64,000 nucleotides of DNA. It comes from an uncultured Nitrosomonas sp. (lineage in GTDB: Bacteria > Pseudomonadota > Gammaproteobacteria > Burkholderiales > Nitrosomonadaceae). The DNA is taken from positions 55,182 through 119,181 of the forward strand of contig CASDLT010000010.1 of assembly GCA_949281375.1 (NCBI GenBank), given 5' to 3'. The position numbers were made by a program, and so were the translations under genes. Of the stretch, positions 9,147-17,865 are shown piece by piece. A model generated the notes under the pieces. It saw only the letters and a program-made list of their open reading frames with translations, did no database searches and had not been told where the DNA came from. Each line of letters begins with the position of its first letter. Within the stretch, counting starts at the first letter, position 1.

Positions 9147-10856
9147 ATGAAGAAATACTTTTTATTACTTTGCGTTATCACTAGCGTGATAGTGTGCTGG
9201 GTCTGTCCGGCGGTTGCACAACAAACGATCGATGCTTCCCAGGAATATCCCAACACTATTGGCCAATACTTTCAGGTTTACCGCAGTGCGGATGCTTCCA
9301 TGGAAATATCTGATGCGCTTGAAGCTTATCAAAACGGATTGTTCTCATCAGTTCATCATTCCATGATCAATTTCGGCATAGATTCAAAACCGATCTGGCT
9401 TGCGTTGAAGGTCAACAATCCCGGCCAGACTCCCCTCGCTCGTAATTTGTTATTTGAAACTTCATGGCTGGATAGAATCAATATCTATTTCTTCCACGAC
9501 GACCAAATTCTCAACGCCTCTCATCCGGGAAAAAGCGAAAATTTATCGAAGCGTTCGCTTGATCATCGATTCTTTGTGGCAAGCCATCACTTTGAGACCG
9601 GCAACACGACTGTCCTGATTCGAATAGCATCATTGGATGCCATGGTTTTACCCATTTACTTCATGAACAATGACGATCTCGACAGTAGAGATACATTGCA
9701 AAGTTATAGTTATGGTTTTGTGTATGGCGCCATATTGGGACTGGTTGCTTATAACTTAATGCTGTACCTGGGATTGCGCAGCGGTCTTTATCTGTACTAT
9801 TCAATTTATTTGCTATCTTTTCTCATATTAAACATTTCTTACACCGGCCATGGAATTCAATGGTTATGGCCTGATTTTCCGGAATGGCAGCAATGGGCAA
9901 ACCCTCTCTTAATCATCGCGTGCTCCATTAGCGGACTGATTTTTGCGATTCATTTTTTGAATATCAAGTATTCGCTGCCTCGCATGTATTGGGTTGTCAT
10001 TGCGAGTTGCATAGTCTCGGGCGCGCTGATACCTTTTCTGATGCTGATCACCAGTTATGCCCTTACGCTTCAGGTTTCTCTGGCAGTAGTGTGTTTATCC
10101 TCTGCGCTCATGATCATACTGGGCGTCCTGGCGTTGCAAAAAGGCGACAAACTTGCCCGGTATTATCTGATCGCATCGGTGAGTCCCATCCTCGGTGGCA
10201 TCATTACAGGAGGTGCTATTTGGGAGCTCATTCCTTTTAATTTCCTGACATATCGAGCTGTTGAAATTGGCATCATGGGCGACGCTATATTGTTAGCACT
10301 TGCCCTTGCAGAACGTTTCAATATCAATCAGAAGGAAAAATTGATCGCCGAGAAAATGGCAGACATCGATGCATTGACCAATCTTAATAATCGCAGGTCA
10401 TTTTACAAATTCGTCAAACCTATCTGGGCGCTCAGTTTACGAAATTGCAGTCATGTTTCAGTCATCATGGTGGATGTGGATGACTTCAAACTCTTTAATG
10501 ACAATCATGGCCATGCGCTGGGAGATCAGATTCTCATCCGTCTGGCAGAAACCTTGCGGAAAGAAGCACGTAGCGGTGATATTCTGACACGTTGGGGTGG
10601 CGAAGAATTTCTTATTTTTCTTCCCGAGACTAAACTGAACGATGCAGTCACTTTTGCAGAGCGGGTCCGCCAAAGGATTTCCATGATCGAACTGGCGCCG
10701 ATCAGCCAAAAAAAAATTACTTTCACAGCGAGCTTTGGAGTAGCTCACAACCAAAATATCGTGTCACTTGATGAATTAATTTCCGTCGCTGACGAACAAC
10801 TCTATAACGCGAAAAAGCAAGGGCGCAACCGTGTTTGCGCACTTCATACTTCCTGA
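9147..10856 (+). CDS. 7TMR-DISM diguanylate cyclase (GGDEF)
   Basis: 569 residues: signal peptide 1-25 ending AVAQQ; periplasmic 7TMR-DISMED2-type carbohydrate-binding-like domain about 30-165; seven TM helices about 185-385; GGDEF domain about 405-565. The active site is WGGEEF, and an inhibitory I-site RSGD lies five residues before it, so it should make c-di-GMP with product inhibition. The periplasmic domain presumably senses a small ligand. No phosphodiesterase or effector is adjacent, though PilZ proteins occur at 666 and 17863. Confidence 0.9.
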   Translation: MKKYFLLLCVITSVIVCWVCPAVAQQTIDASQEYPNTIGQYFQVYRSADASMEISDALEAYQNGLFSSVHHSMINFGIDSKPIWLALKVNNPGQTPLARNLLFETSWLDRINIYFFHDDQILNASHPGKSENLSKRSLDHRFFVASHHFETGNTTVLIRIASLDAMVLPIYFMNNDDLDSRDTLQSYSYGFVYGAILGLVAYNLMLYLGLRSGLYLYYSIYLLSFLILNISYTGHGIQWLWPDFPEWQQWANPLLIIACSISGLIFAIHFLNIKYSLPRMYWVVIASCIVSGALIPFLMLITSYALTLQVSLAVVCLSSALMIILGVLALQKGDKLARYYLIASVSPILGGIITGGAIWELIPFNFLTYRAVEIGIMGDAILLALALAERFNINQKEKLIAEKMADIDALTNLNNRRSFYKFVKPIWALSLRNCSHVSVIMVDVDDFKLFNDNHGHALGDQILIRLAETLRKEARSGDILTRWGGEEFLIFLPETKLNDAVTFAERVRQRISMIELAPISQKKITFTASFGVAHNQNIVSLDELISVADEQLYNAKKQGRNRVCALHTS

Positions 10857-10959
10857 ATGTTGCATTCCTTCATCTTCAAACAGGAAAAACTTGAAGCAGC
10901 GCTGACAATCACTTTGTAAATCCCTTTAGGAATTCCAGCACCGCCAAGCTACGCATCAT

Positions 10960-11130
10960 TCAGTCGTTATCATCATTCGATTCATCATGACTGACATCAA
11001 GCTCATCAATCAGTTGAACGATGCGGCTATCAGGAATCATGCCATCCGCAAGCACACTATCATCATCGATGTCGATATCTACAGAATCCGAACCATCTCC
11101 CTGCTGAGCGGAATTTCTTTGCGTTGCCAT
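10960..11130 (-). CDS. Small acidic protein, paralogue of the one at 12060
   Basis: 56 residues, unknown function. The start at 11130 (MATQRNSAQQ) is fixed by a strong AAGGAGG six bases upstream; a longer frame to 11199 exists but has no such site. About 18 residues are Asp or Glu. The centre DDDSVLADGMIPDSRIVQLIDEL (residues about 22-44, written here as motif DDxxLxDxxIP...xxLIDEL) matches the protein at 12060 in order and spacing. It is soluble, without signal or TM segment. Together they flank the Nudix gene on the same strand. I do not recognise the family. Confidence 0.7.
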   Translation of the reverse strand: MATQRNSAQQGDGSDSVDIDIDDDSVLADGMIPDSRIVQLIDELDVSHDESNDDND

Positions 11131-11369
11131 AACATCCCTCCTTGTGACATGTATTGCATACAATGTCAGTAAAACATGCTCCCGGGATGTATGAACCAAC
11201 GATTAGAAATGATTTATCCTGATAATTCAGATGCATGATATTGCCTTTCGACAATGCAACAGGCTCTTGCCAGACAGGTTTGATACGAATGGGATTAGCA
11301 GTTGTTGACCCTGACTTTAGCTTTATTCACTACACAAAGATACTTCTCTGTAGATGGCGCTGCTTCACT

Positions 11370-11972
11370 TCAAACCGACCAGCGCGCGCGAACCTGTTCT
11401 CGATTTAAGATCAACCATTGCAATGCAATGATTGCACTTGCGGAATTGATTTTTCCTGTTGTTAACAACGTGAGGGCAGAATTAAAGGGAATGACATGTA
11501 CTTTGATATCTTCATTTTCCTCAGCGGCACCATGAATGCCACCTGCATTCGTAGCATCGACTCGGCCACAGAACAGCGCCAGGTGCTCTGTCGTTCCACC
11601 AGGACTGACAAAATAATGATACAGAGGAATTAAATCAGTAATAGTGCAACCTGCTTCTTCAATACTTTCCCGCTTAGCGACTTGCTCAGCTGTTTCTGAA
11701 GATTCTATCATTCCGGCAACAATTTCAAGCAGCCATGGTCCATCCGTTGCAGACAAAGCACCCACACGAAATTGTTCAATCAAAATAATTTCATCACGAA
11801 CTGGATCATAAGGTAATACCGCTGCAGCATTGCCACGTTCAAACAATTCGCGAACCAGCAGAGGACTCCAGTCACCATTGAACAAGCGATGACGCAAACG
11901 ATAGCTCTCGAGGCGAAAAAAACCTTCAAAACATAACGTCTTTTCGAAAATTTCTACATCAGTTCTCGCCAT
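11370..11972 (-). CDS. nudF: Nudix hydrolase, ADP-ribose pyrophosphatase type
   Basis: About 200 residues (a TTG-started form to 11993 is possible, but ATG at 11972 gives the normal N-terminus MARTDVEIFEK). A complete Nudix box is present, pattern Gx5Ex7REUxEExGU: GMIESSE...RESIEEAG. The upstream segment DGPWLLEIVAGMIE and the box position match NudF/TrgB-type ADP-ribose pyrophosphatases, which hydrolyse ADP-ribose to AMP and ribose 5-phosphate. It is flanked on both sides by short acidic paralogous proteins transcribed in the same direction. Confidence 0.88.
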   Translation of the reverse strand: MARTDVEIFEKTLCFEGFFRLESYRLRHRLFNGDWSPLLVRELFERGNAAAVLPYDPVRDEIILIEQFRVGALSATDGPWLLEIVAGMIESSETAEQVAKRESIEEAGCTITDLIPLYHYFVSPGGTTEHLALFCGRVDATNAGGIHGAAEENEDIKVHVIPFNSALTLLTTGKINSASAIIALQWLILNREQVRARWSV

Positions 11973-12059
11973 ACCTACATTCCCTGCTATCAAGGAGATC
12001 GATATTAACGCAAATTCCGCTGTATTTGAAATATGAAACGAGTCGGATCAAAAAAATGA

Positions 12060-12248
12060 TTAATGTAATCCTAATGAGTCCAGGTCTAAGTCTTCCTCTT
12101 CACCATCCTCGAAATCATCTTTCATTGCTTCAAATTCATCAATGATGCGCGCAAATTGACCTACTGGAATCTTGCTATCCATTAAAGCATCATCTTCGCC
12201 ATCATCGTCCATATAGATATCATCATCAAAAGAAAGCTCTTTGTTCAT
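12060..12248 (-). CDS. Small acidic protein, paralogue of the one at 10960
   Basis: 62 residues from the preferred ATG at 12248 (MNKELSFDDD), with GGAG nine bases upstream; an ATG two codons earlier (12254) is also possible. More than a third of the residues are Asp/Glu. The segment DDALMDSKIP followed by FARIIDEF aligns with DDSVLADGMIP and IVQLIDEL of the protein at 10960. Soluble, no Cys, no TM. Function unknown; it precedes the Nudix gene by about 90 bases on the same strand. Confidence 0.7.
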   Translation of the reverse strand: MNKELSFDDDIYMDDDGEDDALMDSKIPVGQFARIIDEFEAMKDDFEDGEEEDLDLDSLGLH

Positions 12249-12638
12249 AGTCATGGTCTCCAAACAATTTTTCATAAGAGAATCTATTGATATCACGACA
12301 CAATTACAGAAAAATTAAGGATTAAGCACTATTTATTATTGCTTTTCTGAGAATCAAACAAACACACTTGCGGTAACTGTGAATATTCCTGTGTCCCAAT
12401 ATAGTTAAGGGCACTCAAAAAAATATTTTCAATAATCGCAATGTGTGCGATTTTTAATAACGACAGTGCAAATTTCATGATTCATGATACAACTCATAGG
12501 TATGAGCCCCCCTATCTCCGTCATTATGACAAAAGAGGATTAGATAACTTGATCGGCAAAACCTCCAGTACACTGAAAAAGCAATCAGACGATCGATTTT
12601 CGGATTGATAAAGAAATCAAATTGACTATCAGAATGAA
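12249..12638. other. Gene-free region with small inverted repeats
   Basis: No supported gene. It contains a hairpin AATCGCA / TGCGATT at 12434-12452 followed by a short T-run, and a short palindrome CTCATA-GG-TATGAG at 12493-12506. Neither can be tied to a gene with confidence; promoters of the leftward acidic-protein gene should be here. Confidence 0.4.
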
Positions 12639-13067
12639 TTATCTCCATCCACTGACTTCATATCCTTTTTCTTGCAAACAACGCGTCATAAAATTCGCAA
12701 ATGCTGGATTAGGCTGAGAAGGTCTCGAAGAAAATAAAACTCCTCGTAACAGTCCCGCTACAGCGCCACTGACAGCACCCACGATAGAGCCTTGCCCGGC
12801 TGCTCCGTAAAGGGCTCCTCCCACTGCGCCACTGGCAGCACCGACCCCGGCCCCCATAGCCGTACTTGACGCCACATTTCCAGTCCTTCCAGTACTCTCA
12901 TCGGCGCCTGCTGACTCAGCCAATTGTTTACAGGCTTGAATATCCTGTTCGGCAACTTCCTTCCCAACCGATTGCAGATGCGTATTCGGATAGAGAATGG
13001 GTTTTGTAGTCGAGCATCCCCCCAGCCCAATCAGCAGAAATGCATATACAATTATAAAAAGTCTCAC
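12639..13067 (-). CDS. Glycine-zipper lipoprotein
   Basis: 142 residues from a GTG at 13067, chosen because AAAGGA lies five bases upstream and because it puts a lipoprotein signal at the N-terminus: MRLFIIVYAFLLIG then lipobox LGGC (Cys about residue 18). Residues about 65-110 form an Ala/Gly zipper (MGAGVGAASGAVGGALYGAA), typical of SlyB/YmgG-like outer membrane lipoproteins that associate with membranes. The C-terminus carries MTRCLQEKGYEVSGW, a common ending in such proteins (C-x-x-x-GY). Specific role unknown. Confidence 0.75.
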   Translation of the reverse strand: MRLFIIVYAFLLIGLGGCSTTKPILYPNTHLQSVGKEVAEQDIQACKQLAESAGADESTGRTGNVASSTAMGAGVGAASGAVGGALYGAAGQGSIVGAVSGAVAGLLRGVLFSSRPSQPNPAFANFMTRCLQEKGYEVSGWR

Positions 13068-13242
13068 GCCAATCCTTTCTTGATCAGAAACAATCATTGA
13101 ACCAAATCCACACAAAAATCTTTCAATTGCCGAAAAAAATATCTTCCTCACAACAGAACCTGTCACTGATGGCAGATATCTGATGGTAGCGAATCATGTA
13201 CAAGATACAGTTTTTCATTTTCTCGCTCGGCTCACACGGTGT

Positions 13243-14289
13243 TTATTCCTTACCCTTGCTCGTCAATGATCCCAGGAATGCTTTGACATCGGCAATGAAA
13301 GCCGGCCCCACTTCTCGGCCAAGCTGATGCTCCGCCATTTCCTCAATCGCATCTTCCAGAGTTGCGACTGAACCATCGTGAAAGTAAGGTCCAGTCTTAG
13401 TGATATTTCTGAGGCTGGGTACTTTAAATACTTTTTTATCGATCTCAAGTCCGGTAATGACAAACCTTCCCTCATCAGCAGTTTTATAAGGTTCTACCAA
13501 GCCGAGCTTTTTAAACATATTTCCACCAACAGCAACGCCATTGTGACACATCGCACAGCCAATATTGACGAACTTCTGCAGTCCGCGCTTCTCACTTTCA
13601 TTCAAGGCATTTTCATCGCCATTGAGGAAATCATCAAACCGGGAGGGCGTCAAAAGAGTGCGTTCAAAAGCGCCAATAGCCTTGGCGATATTTTTCGGCT
13701 GTATGGGATCCTTTTCACCCTTAAAAACCTCTGCGAACAATGAATTATACTCATCTATTTTTTTTAGCTTATTCACCACCGCTGCTTCGTTCGGCATGCC
13801 CATCTCTACTGGATTCAATACCGGTCCCAATGATTGTTCTTCAACATCTTTCGCTCGGCCATCCCAGAACTGGGCGATATGGAGAGCTGCATTCATAGTG
13901 GTCGGGGAGTTTCTGCCACCGCGCTTGCCATCATGCCCGGGTGATGTCATTTGACTATCCACGCCAAAATTATCCAGTCGATGGCATGAATTGCAAGAAA
14001 TCGTATCGTTGATGGAAAGACGAGGCTCCAGGTAGAGCTTTTTGCCCAGCGCGATCAACGGGGCATTCTTCTTTTCATCGATAATGAATGATGGCAAAGG
14101 CTCAAAGAATTGCTTCAAGGTCACCTTATCTAGCTTGTGATGACCATGCATTCCTCCCATGTGACCATGATGACCACCGCCCATTCCATGCGAATGCTCA
14201 GCGTCGTTCAATTTTTGCTGCGATTCGGAATCACCCTGGACATAACTGGAAAAACCTAATATCAACAGTAGAAACGGCAATACCTTCAT
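13243..14289 (-). CDS. Di-haem cytochrome c peroxidase (CcpA/MauG family)
   Basis: 348 residues from ATG 14289, which has GGAGG four bases upstream; a longer frame to 14337 lacks this. Signal peptide (MKVLPFLLLILGFSSYVQG), then a His/Gly-rich linker (about ten His within residues 32-54), then the peroxidase with two haem c sites, CNSCH and CAMCH. Related enzymes reduce H2O2 in the periplasm with electrons from cytochrome c. The TGPYFHDGSVATLEDAI segment is the family's usual C-terminal signature. Single gene; the His-rich insert is unusual and might bind metal. Confidence 0.9.
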   Translation of the reverse strand: MKVLPFLLLILGFSSYVQGDSESQQKLNDAEHSHGMGGGHHGHMGGMHGHHKLDKVTLKQFFEPLPSFIIDEKKNAPLIALGKKLYLEPRLSINDTISCNSCHRLDNFGVDSQMTSPGHDGKRGGRNSPTTMNAALHIAQFWDGRAKDVEEQSLGPVLNPVEMGMPNEAAVVNKLKKIDEYNSLFAEVFKGEKDPIQPKNIAKAIGAFERTLLTPSRFDDFLNGDENALNESEKRGLQKFVNIGCAMCHNGVAVGGNMFKKLGLVEPYKTADEGRFVITGLEIDKKVFKVPSLRNITKTGPYFHDGSVATLEDAIEEMAEHQLGREVGPAFIADVKAFLGSLTSKGKE

Positions 14290-14638
14290 ACAACCTCCGA
14301 AAATTATTCTCAGAACCCCAACCAGCTTTATTATCATGACAATCCAAAAAATGCTTAAAGCTCGCAGAATTCATTCTATACCAAACAGCTCACTCGTAAC
14401 CCTTTCCAAAAAAGGAAATTCATGATTCAAAAACTCATCCTTAGATTTAAGGACAATACATATATGCTACCGAATACAAGAATACTAATAGCAGCAAAAC
14501 CTGCAACGTGCCAGAGAACATCTGGCAAAATTCTTCAGGCGAGCTGAAGCAATGACAATTTTTATTATTCAGTAGACAATTTCTGTTTTTAGCCCGTTCA
14601 GCGATAATATCGTAATTATTCACACCTCGAGATTCGCC
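14290..14638. other. Gene-free divergent intergenic region
   Basis: About 350 bases between the divergent peroxidase and glycosyltransferase genes. I see no gene, RNA motif or convincing repeat. Promoters for both flanking genes are expected here. Confidence 0.4.
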
Positions 14639-15364
14639 ATGTATCTTTCAATTATCATTCCTGCTTTCAATGAAGAACAATTAATTCCCGACTGCTTGAA
14701 TTCGATCACTGATTCACTATCTATCCATCGGAAACCTGGTTTCACTTACGAAGTGATCGTCGTCGATAATAATTCCACAGATAACACAGCAAAACTCGCT
14801 CGGCAGGCAGGCGCCACCGTAGTATTCGAGCCTATTAATCAGATTGGCCGCGCGCGTAACGCGGGTGCGGCGGCCGCAGTCGGCGACTGGTTATTATTCG
14901 TTGATGCGGACAGTTTGCTTAATCCAGGAATGATGGTTGATATTCTAAAGATGATCGAATCAGGTCAATACGTCGGCTGTGGCAGTGTCATGCACATGCC
15001 CAATCTACCCTGGTGGGGGGCATTCGCAATGTACTTATGGACTGCTACTTCAGTGCTATGCCGTTGGGCATCGGGCGCTTTGGTGGTATGCCGCGCCGAT
15101 GCTTTCAAAGCGGTTGGCGGATTTAACCAAGAGATATTTGCCGCCGACGAAATCGATCTGAGCCGCAAGTTAAAAAGATGGGGGCGTCAACATAACCTCG
15201 CATTCACGATTCTCACCCGTCATCCGCTGGTAACTTCCTCTCGAAAAATTCAGCTTTATTCGAAATGGGAAATAGCACAACAAATCCTGAGCGTCATGCT
15301 CAATCCTCGTAAGGCACTGCAGGATAAGAAGAAGCTGCCGATCTGGTATGATGAGCGACGATAA
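14639..15364 (+). CDS. Family 2 glycosyltransferase
   Basis: 241 residues, GT-A fold. N-terminal SIIIPAFNEEQLIPDCLNS and VIVVDNNSTDNT give the nucleotide-sugar site; VDADS near residue 84 is the DxD-type metal site; ADEIDLSRKLKRWG near residue 175 matches the acceptor-side ED-like motif. There is no clear TM helix beyond a hydrophobic stretch near 125-140. It probably transfers a sugar to a lipid or polysaccharide acceptor; the acceptor is not shown by the neighbours. Monocistronic. Confidence 0.85.
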   Translation: MYLSIIIPAFNEEQLIPDCLNSITDSLSIHRKPGFTYEVIVVDNNSTDNTAKLARQAGATVVFEPINQIGRARNAGAAAAVGDWLLFVDADSLLNPGMMVDILKMIESGQYVGCGSVMHMPNLPWWGAFAMYLWTATSVLCRWASGALVVCRADAFKAVGGFNQEIFAADEIDLSRKLKRWGRQHNLAFTILTRHPLVTSSRKIQLYSKWEIAQQILSVMLNPRKALQDKKKLPIWYDERR

Positions 15365-15538
15365 AGCGAAAAATCCTTCCGATTACCGGCACATCAGTCC
15401 ACCTTGATGTAATAATACTGAAGACTGTTATCTAGACAGACAATCCAGTTTCGATAATTTGAATTAATTAATTCAGTGCAGCTACAATGGATATCGATAC
15501 ATGGCGATTTTTCACACAACACAGCTTACGGAGCACCT

Positions 15539-16054
15539 ATGAGATACCTTATCACACTGATGACGCTATTCACCATTCTGCTTACTCCACCTGTGCTAGC
15601 TTCCGGGCGGGTGCCTTTCGGACATCAGCTTATTCCGGTACAGAATTACAGCCGTGCGACCGAACAGATTGCCATATCCGGCATGATCGGCGATGGCGGC
15701 GTACAAGCGTTGGTTGCCACCGGCTTTAAGACCGTGATTGATTTACGCACTGCAAATGAAGGCACTGCCGATGAGAAGGCTTTGGTCGAGCGCGCTGGCA
15801 TGAATTACTTCAACATACCGATGACTGTTGCGGGTATCAGCGAGGAACAACTTGCGGCTTTCACACAAGCAATCGAATCAGCCCAGATGCCAACGCTCAT
15901 TCATTGCGGATCAGGTAACCGCGCAGGTGCAATGTGGGCAAGCTATCAAATCAAGAAAGGCATGGATCCTGAAGCAGCACTGGAGTCAGGTCGAAAAGCA
16001 GGGATGCGCCCACCGATGGAAGAGAAAGTACGCGAATCCTTTATAAAAAGGTAA
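15539..16054 (+). CDS. Periplasmic DUF442/protein-tyrosine-phosphatase-like protein (Blh N-domain type)
   Basis: 171 residues from ATG 15539, preceded by GGAG at five bases; a longer frame to 15476 has no such site. Signal peptide to about ALASG (residue 22), then a cysteine-phosphatase-like fold with the P-loop HCGSGNRAG (Cx5R form: C-GSGN-R). In BigR operons this DUF442 domain is usually fused to a metallo-beta-lactamase sulfur dioxygenase (Blh/ETHE1 type); here the dioxygenase part is absent. It is convergent with, and 10 bases from, a TauE exporter gene. A sulfur role is inferred from context only. Confidence 0.8.
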   Translation: MRYLITLMTLFTILLTPPVLASGRVPFGHQLIPVQNYSRATEQIAISGMIGDGGVQALVATGFKTVIDLRTANEGTADEKALVERAGMNYFNIPMTVAGISEEQLAAFTQAIESAQMPTLIHCGSGNRAGAMWASYQIKKGMDPEAALESGRKAGMRPPMEEKVRESFIKR

Positions 16055-16064
16055 TAATTTAAAT

Positions 16065-16904
16065 CTAATGTGGAAGGGTTGACATCACCCGAAATAGCAT
16101 AACAGCGGCCATGATTACAGCGATTACAGCAAAACCCTGCTGTAATCGTGGACCAGTCAGGCGTTGGGCAAAAATGCGTCCGATCAACATTCCCATCAAC
16201 GTTCCGAAGGTAAACGGAAATGCGATGGCCCAATCTAACTGGCTCATCGCTGTGGCTGATATCACCCCCATCGCTGAAATGAGACCGACCACTGCCAGCG
16301 ATGTGGCAACAATTGACTGCATGGTTAAGTTTGAAACCCTTTTCAATACGGGCACGACCACGAATCCACCACCGACACCTAACAACCCCGACAAAAACCC
16401 CACCAATGCCCCCGCTAAAGCTAATACTCGCGCACAAGGCCATGTCCACCTCAAGCGGCCACCATTATACTCAAGCTGGCAAGGAGTCGAAGGGATATGC
16501 AGTTCTCGCTGTGCGTCTTTAGCGGCAGTTTCTGACGGTTGTTTTTCGGCATGACGCCACACATCTACTGCTACTGCAAATAAGATCAAAGCGAAGAGAA
16601 TGGCTAAATGTGCGTTTGGAAGTTTATGAGCAAGCCATAGGCCAACGGGTGCAGCCATGACGCCTGTCACAGCAATGAATCCAGCAGCCCGATAGCGCAC
16701 AGTTCCTTGCAGATGAGCATGAAATGCGGCGATTGTCGAGGCCGCGCAGATCGCAAGCAACGCAATTGGAGCAGCTTCCGCAACTTCAAGATGAACCCCT
16801 AAGATCAAGAGCGGCACTGCAATGATAGTCGCCCCTGCGCCTGTCAATGCGAGGACAACACCGACCAGAAAGCCCAGAGGAATACTGATGAATACAATTT
16901 CCAT
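16065..16904 (-). CDS. TauE/SafE family sulfite/anion exporter
   Basis: 279 residues, eight predicted TM helices, with the paired repeat signature of the family (GFLVGVVLALTGAGATIIAVP near the N-terminus and GFLSGLLGVGGGFVVVPVL in the second half). Such proteins export sulfite, sulfoacetate or related sulfur anions across the inner membrane. Its place between a persulfide-type ArsR repressor and a DUF442 protein matches the BigR operons of Xylella and Agrobacterium. About 230 gene-free bases separate it from the repressor end. Confidence 0.88.
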   Translation of the reverse strand: MEIVFISIPLGFLVGVVLALTGAGATIIAVPLLILGVHLEVAEAAPIALLAICAASTIAAFHAHLQGTVRYRAAGFIAVTGVMAAPVGLWLAHKLPNAHLAILFALILFAVAVDVWRHAEKQPSETAAKDAQRELHIPSTPCQLEYNGGRLRWTWPCARVLALAGALVGFLSGLLGVGGGFVVVPVLKRVSNLTMQSIVATSLAVVGLISAMGVISATAMSQLDWAIAFPFTFGTLMGMLIGRIFAQRLTGPRLQQGFAVIAVIMAAVMLFRVMSTLPH

Positions 16905-17133
16905 GTACTAGCCAATCTCAGTCATCGTCATCGTACAGCATAGGAAATGGATGAAATAAACTTCTGGAAAGGTGATTATGTTATTACGAAATTTTTGAAA
17001 ACCATGGAGCGACAAGCCATTAAAACAAGATTCGATAAGAAACAGATCTTCAAGAAGATCATAAACGCCTTGAACCTAAATCCAATGAAACTGCACTTTT
17101 CTCAACTGAACTCAGTAATTCTCCAGAATTTGT

Positions 17134-17460
17134 TCAGGAAAGATGATTCTTGCAATACAGATTAAATAGTGTTTCCATGATCTTGATGGCTTCATGACTT
17201 GCCAGGCTATAGTAAATATATTTACCCCGGCGCTCAGTCGCAACTAGATTCTCTTCACGCAACACGGTTAATTGCTGAGAGAGCGTTGGTTGATGAATGC
17301 CCAGCAACTCCTCCAGTTCTCCAACATTCCGAGTGCCCTGACTCAGCTCGCATAAAATAAGCAACCGGTCTTCATTTGCCAGAATTTTCAATAAAGCACA
17401 GGCCTCGGAAGCGGATAAACGTAACGCTGCAATGTTATGGACAACCGCATCAGTTTTCAT
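17134..17460 (-). CDS. bigR: ArsR-family repressor of the BigR/SqrR persulfide-sensing type
   Basis: 108 residues, winged helix (recognition region HQPTLSQQLTVLREENLV). The two cysteines at positions 37 (LLILCELS) and 103 (NLYCKNH) are 66 residues apart, exactly the spacing of the dithiol pair in BigR and SqrR, which forms a di- or tetrasulfide with reactive sulfur species and releases DNA. Neither arsenic nor zinc ArsR signatures are seen. The adjoining TauE and DUF442 genes fit. A 15-base AT dyad lies 39 bases upstream of the start. Confidence 0.85.
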   Translation of the reverse strand: MKTDAVVHNIAALRLSASEACALLKILANEDRLLILCELSQGTRNVGELEELLGIHQPTLSQQLTVLREENLVATERRGKYIYYSLASHEAIKIMETLFNLYCKNHLS

Positions 17461-17498
17461 AATTTAGCGTAAGAGCGTATCAATAAAAGTGCCGATAT

Positions 17499-17513
17499 AA
17501 TAAATGAATTATT
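17499..17513. promoter_or_regulatory. AT-rich dyad upstream of bigR, candidate operator
   Basis: AATAA-ATGAA-TTATT, perfect 5-base arms, 39 bases upstream of the bigR start. BigR-type repressors bind AT-rich palindromes overlapping their own promoter, so this is a reasonable autoregulatory site. Assignment is inference. Confidence 0.35.
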
Positions 17514-17716
17514 GGGTAATACCATCAATTCCAGTAAATTTTTTTAAGATGCACTCGTCAGACATTCATGCGTTTGTGACAGCATAAAGGATGCAGATGA
17601 AATAATACATTTGATCAGAATACATTCACAAAATTTAAAATGCTCATCTGTTTCAGTCAGATGGCGTGTTTGACTGATTTACTTGCGCTCATCGTTTCTA
17701 CCCTTACCCTATCTTT

Positions 17717-17865
17717 TAGGGAAATGCTGATTAATTTGGCGACCGAAATGAAGCGCAAGGTGCACGGAACGCAGCGACCGAGACATATCAGCACCATAAA
17801 CGAACAAGTGAATATCACGCAACAAAGCGATTCGCTCGTGCAGTGAATTAATCAGCGTTTCCCTA
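17717..17865. mobile_element. MITE-like miniature element, copy 1 (TA-flanked, ~145 bp)
   Basis: Terminal inverted repeats agggaaatgctgattaatt (17718-17736) and aattaatcagcgtttccct (17846-17864) match with one mismatch. A TA dinucleotide borders each end (17717-17718, 17864-17865), the duplication left by IS630/mariner-type transposition. The interior shares a long stretch (e.g. gcacggaacgcagc, gattcgctcgt) with the inverted copy at 30794-30941. It has no room for a transposase. It abuts the stop codon of the J-domain/PilZ gene. Confidence 0.75.

Noticed and set aside
11063..11254. Second minus-strand frame overlapping the acidic microprotein
   Set aside because: The microprotein has the strong AAGGAGG site and a paralogue; this frame is a shadow.
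16947..17165. 72-codon plus-strand frame after the TauE gene
   Set aside because: No ribosome site, Lys/Asn-rich low-complexity composition, and it overlaps the end of the bigR gene.
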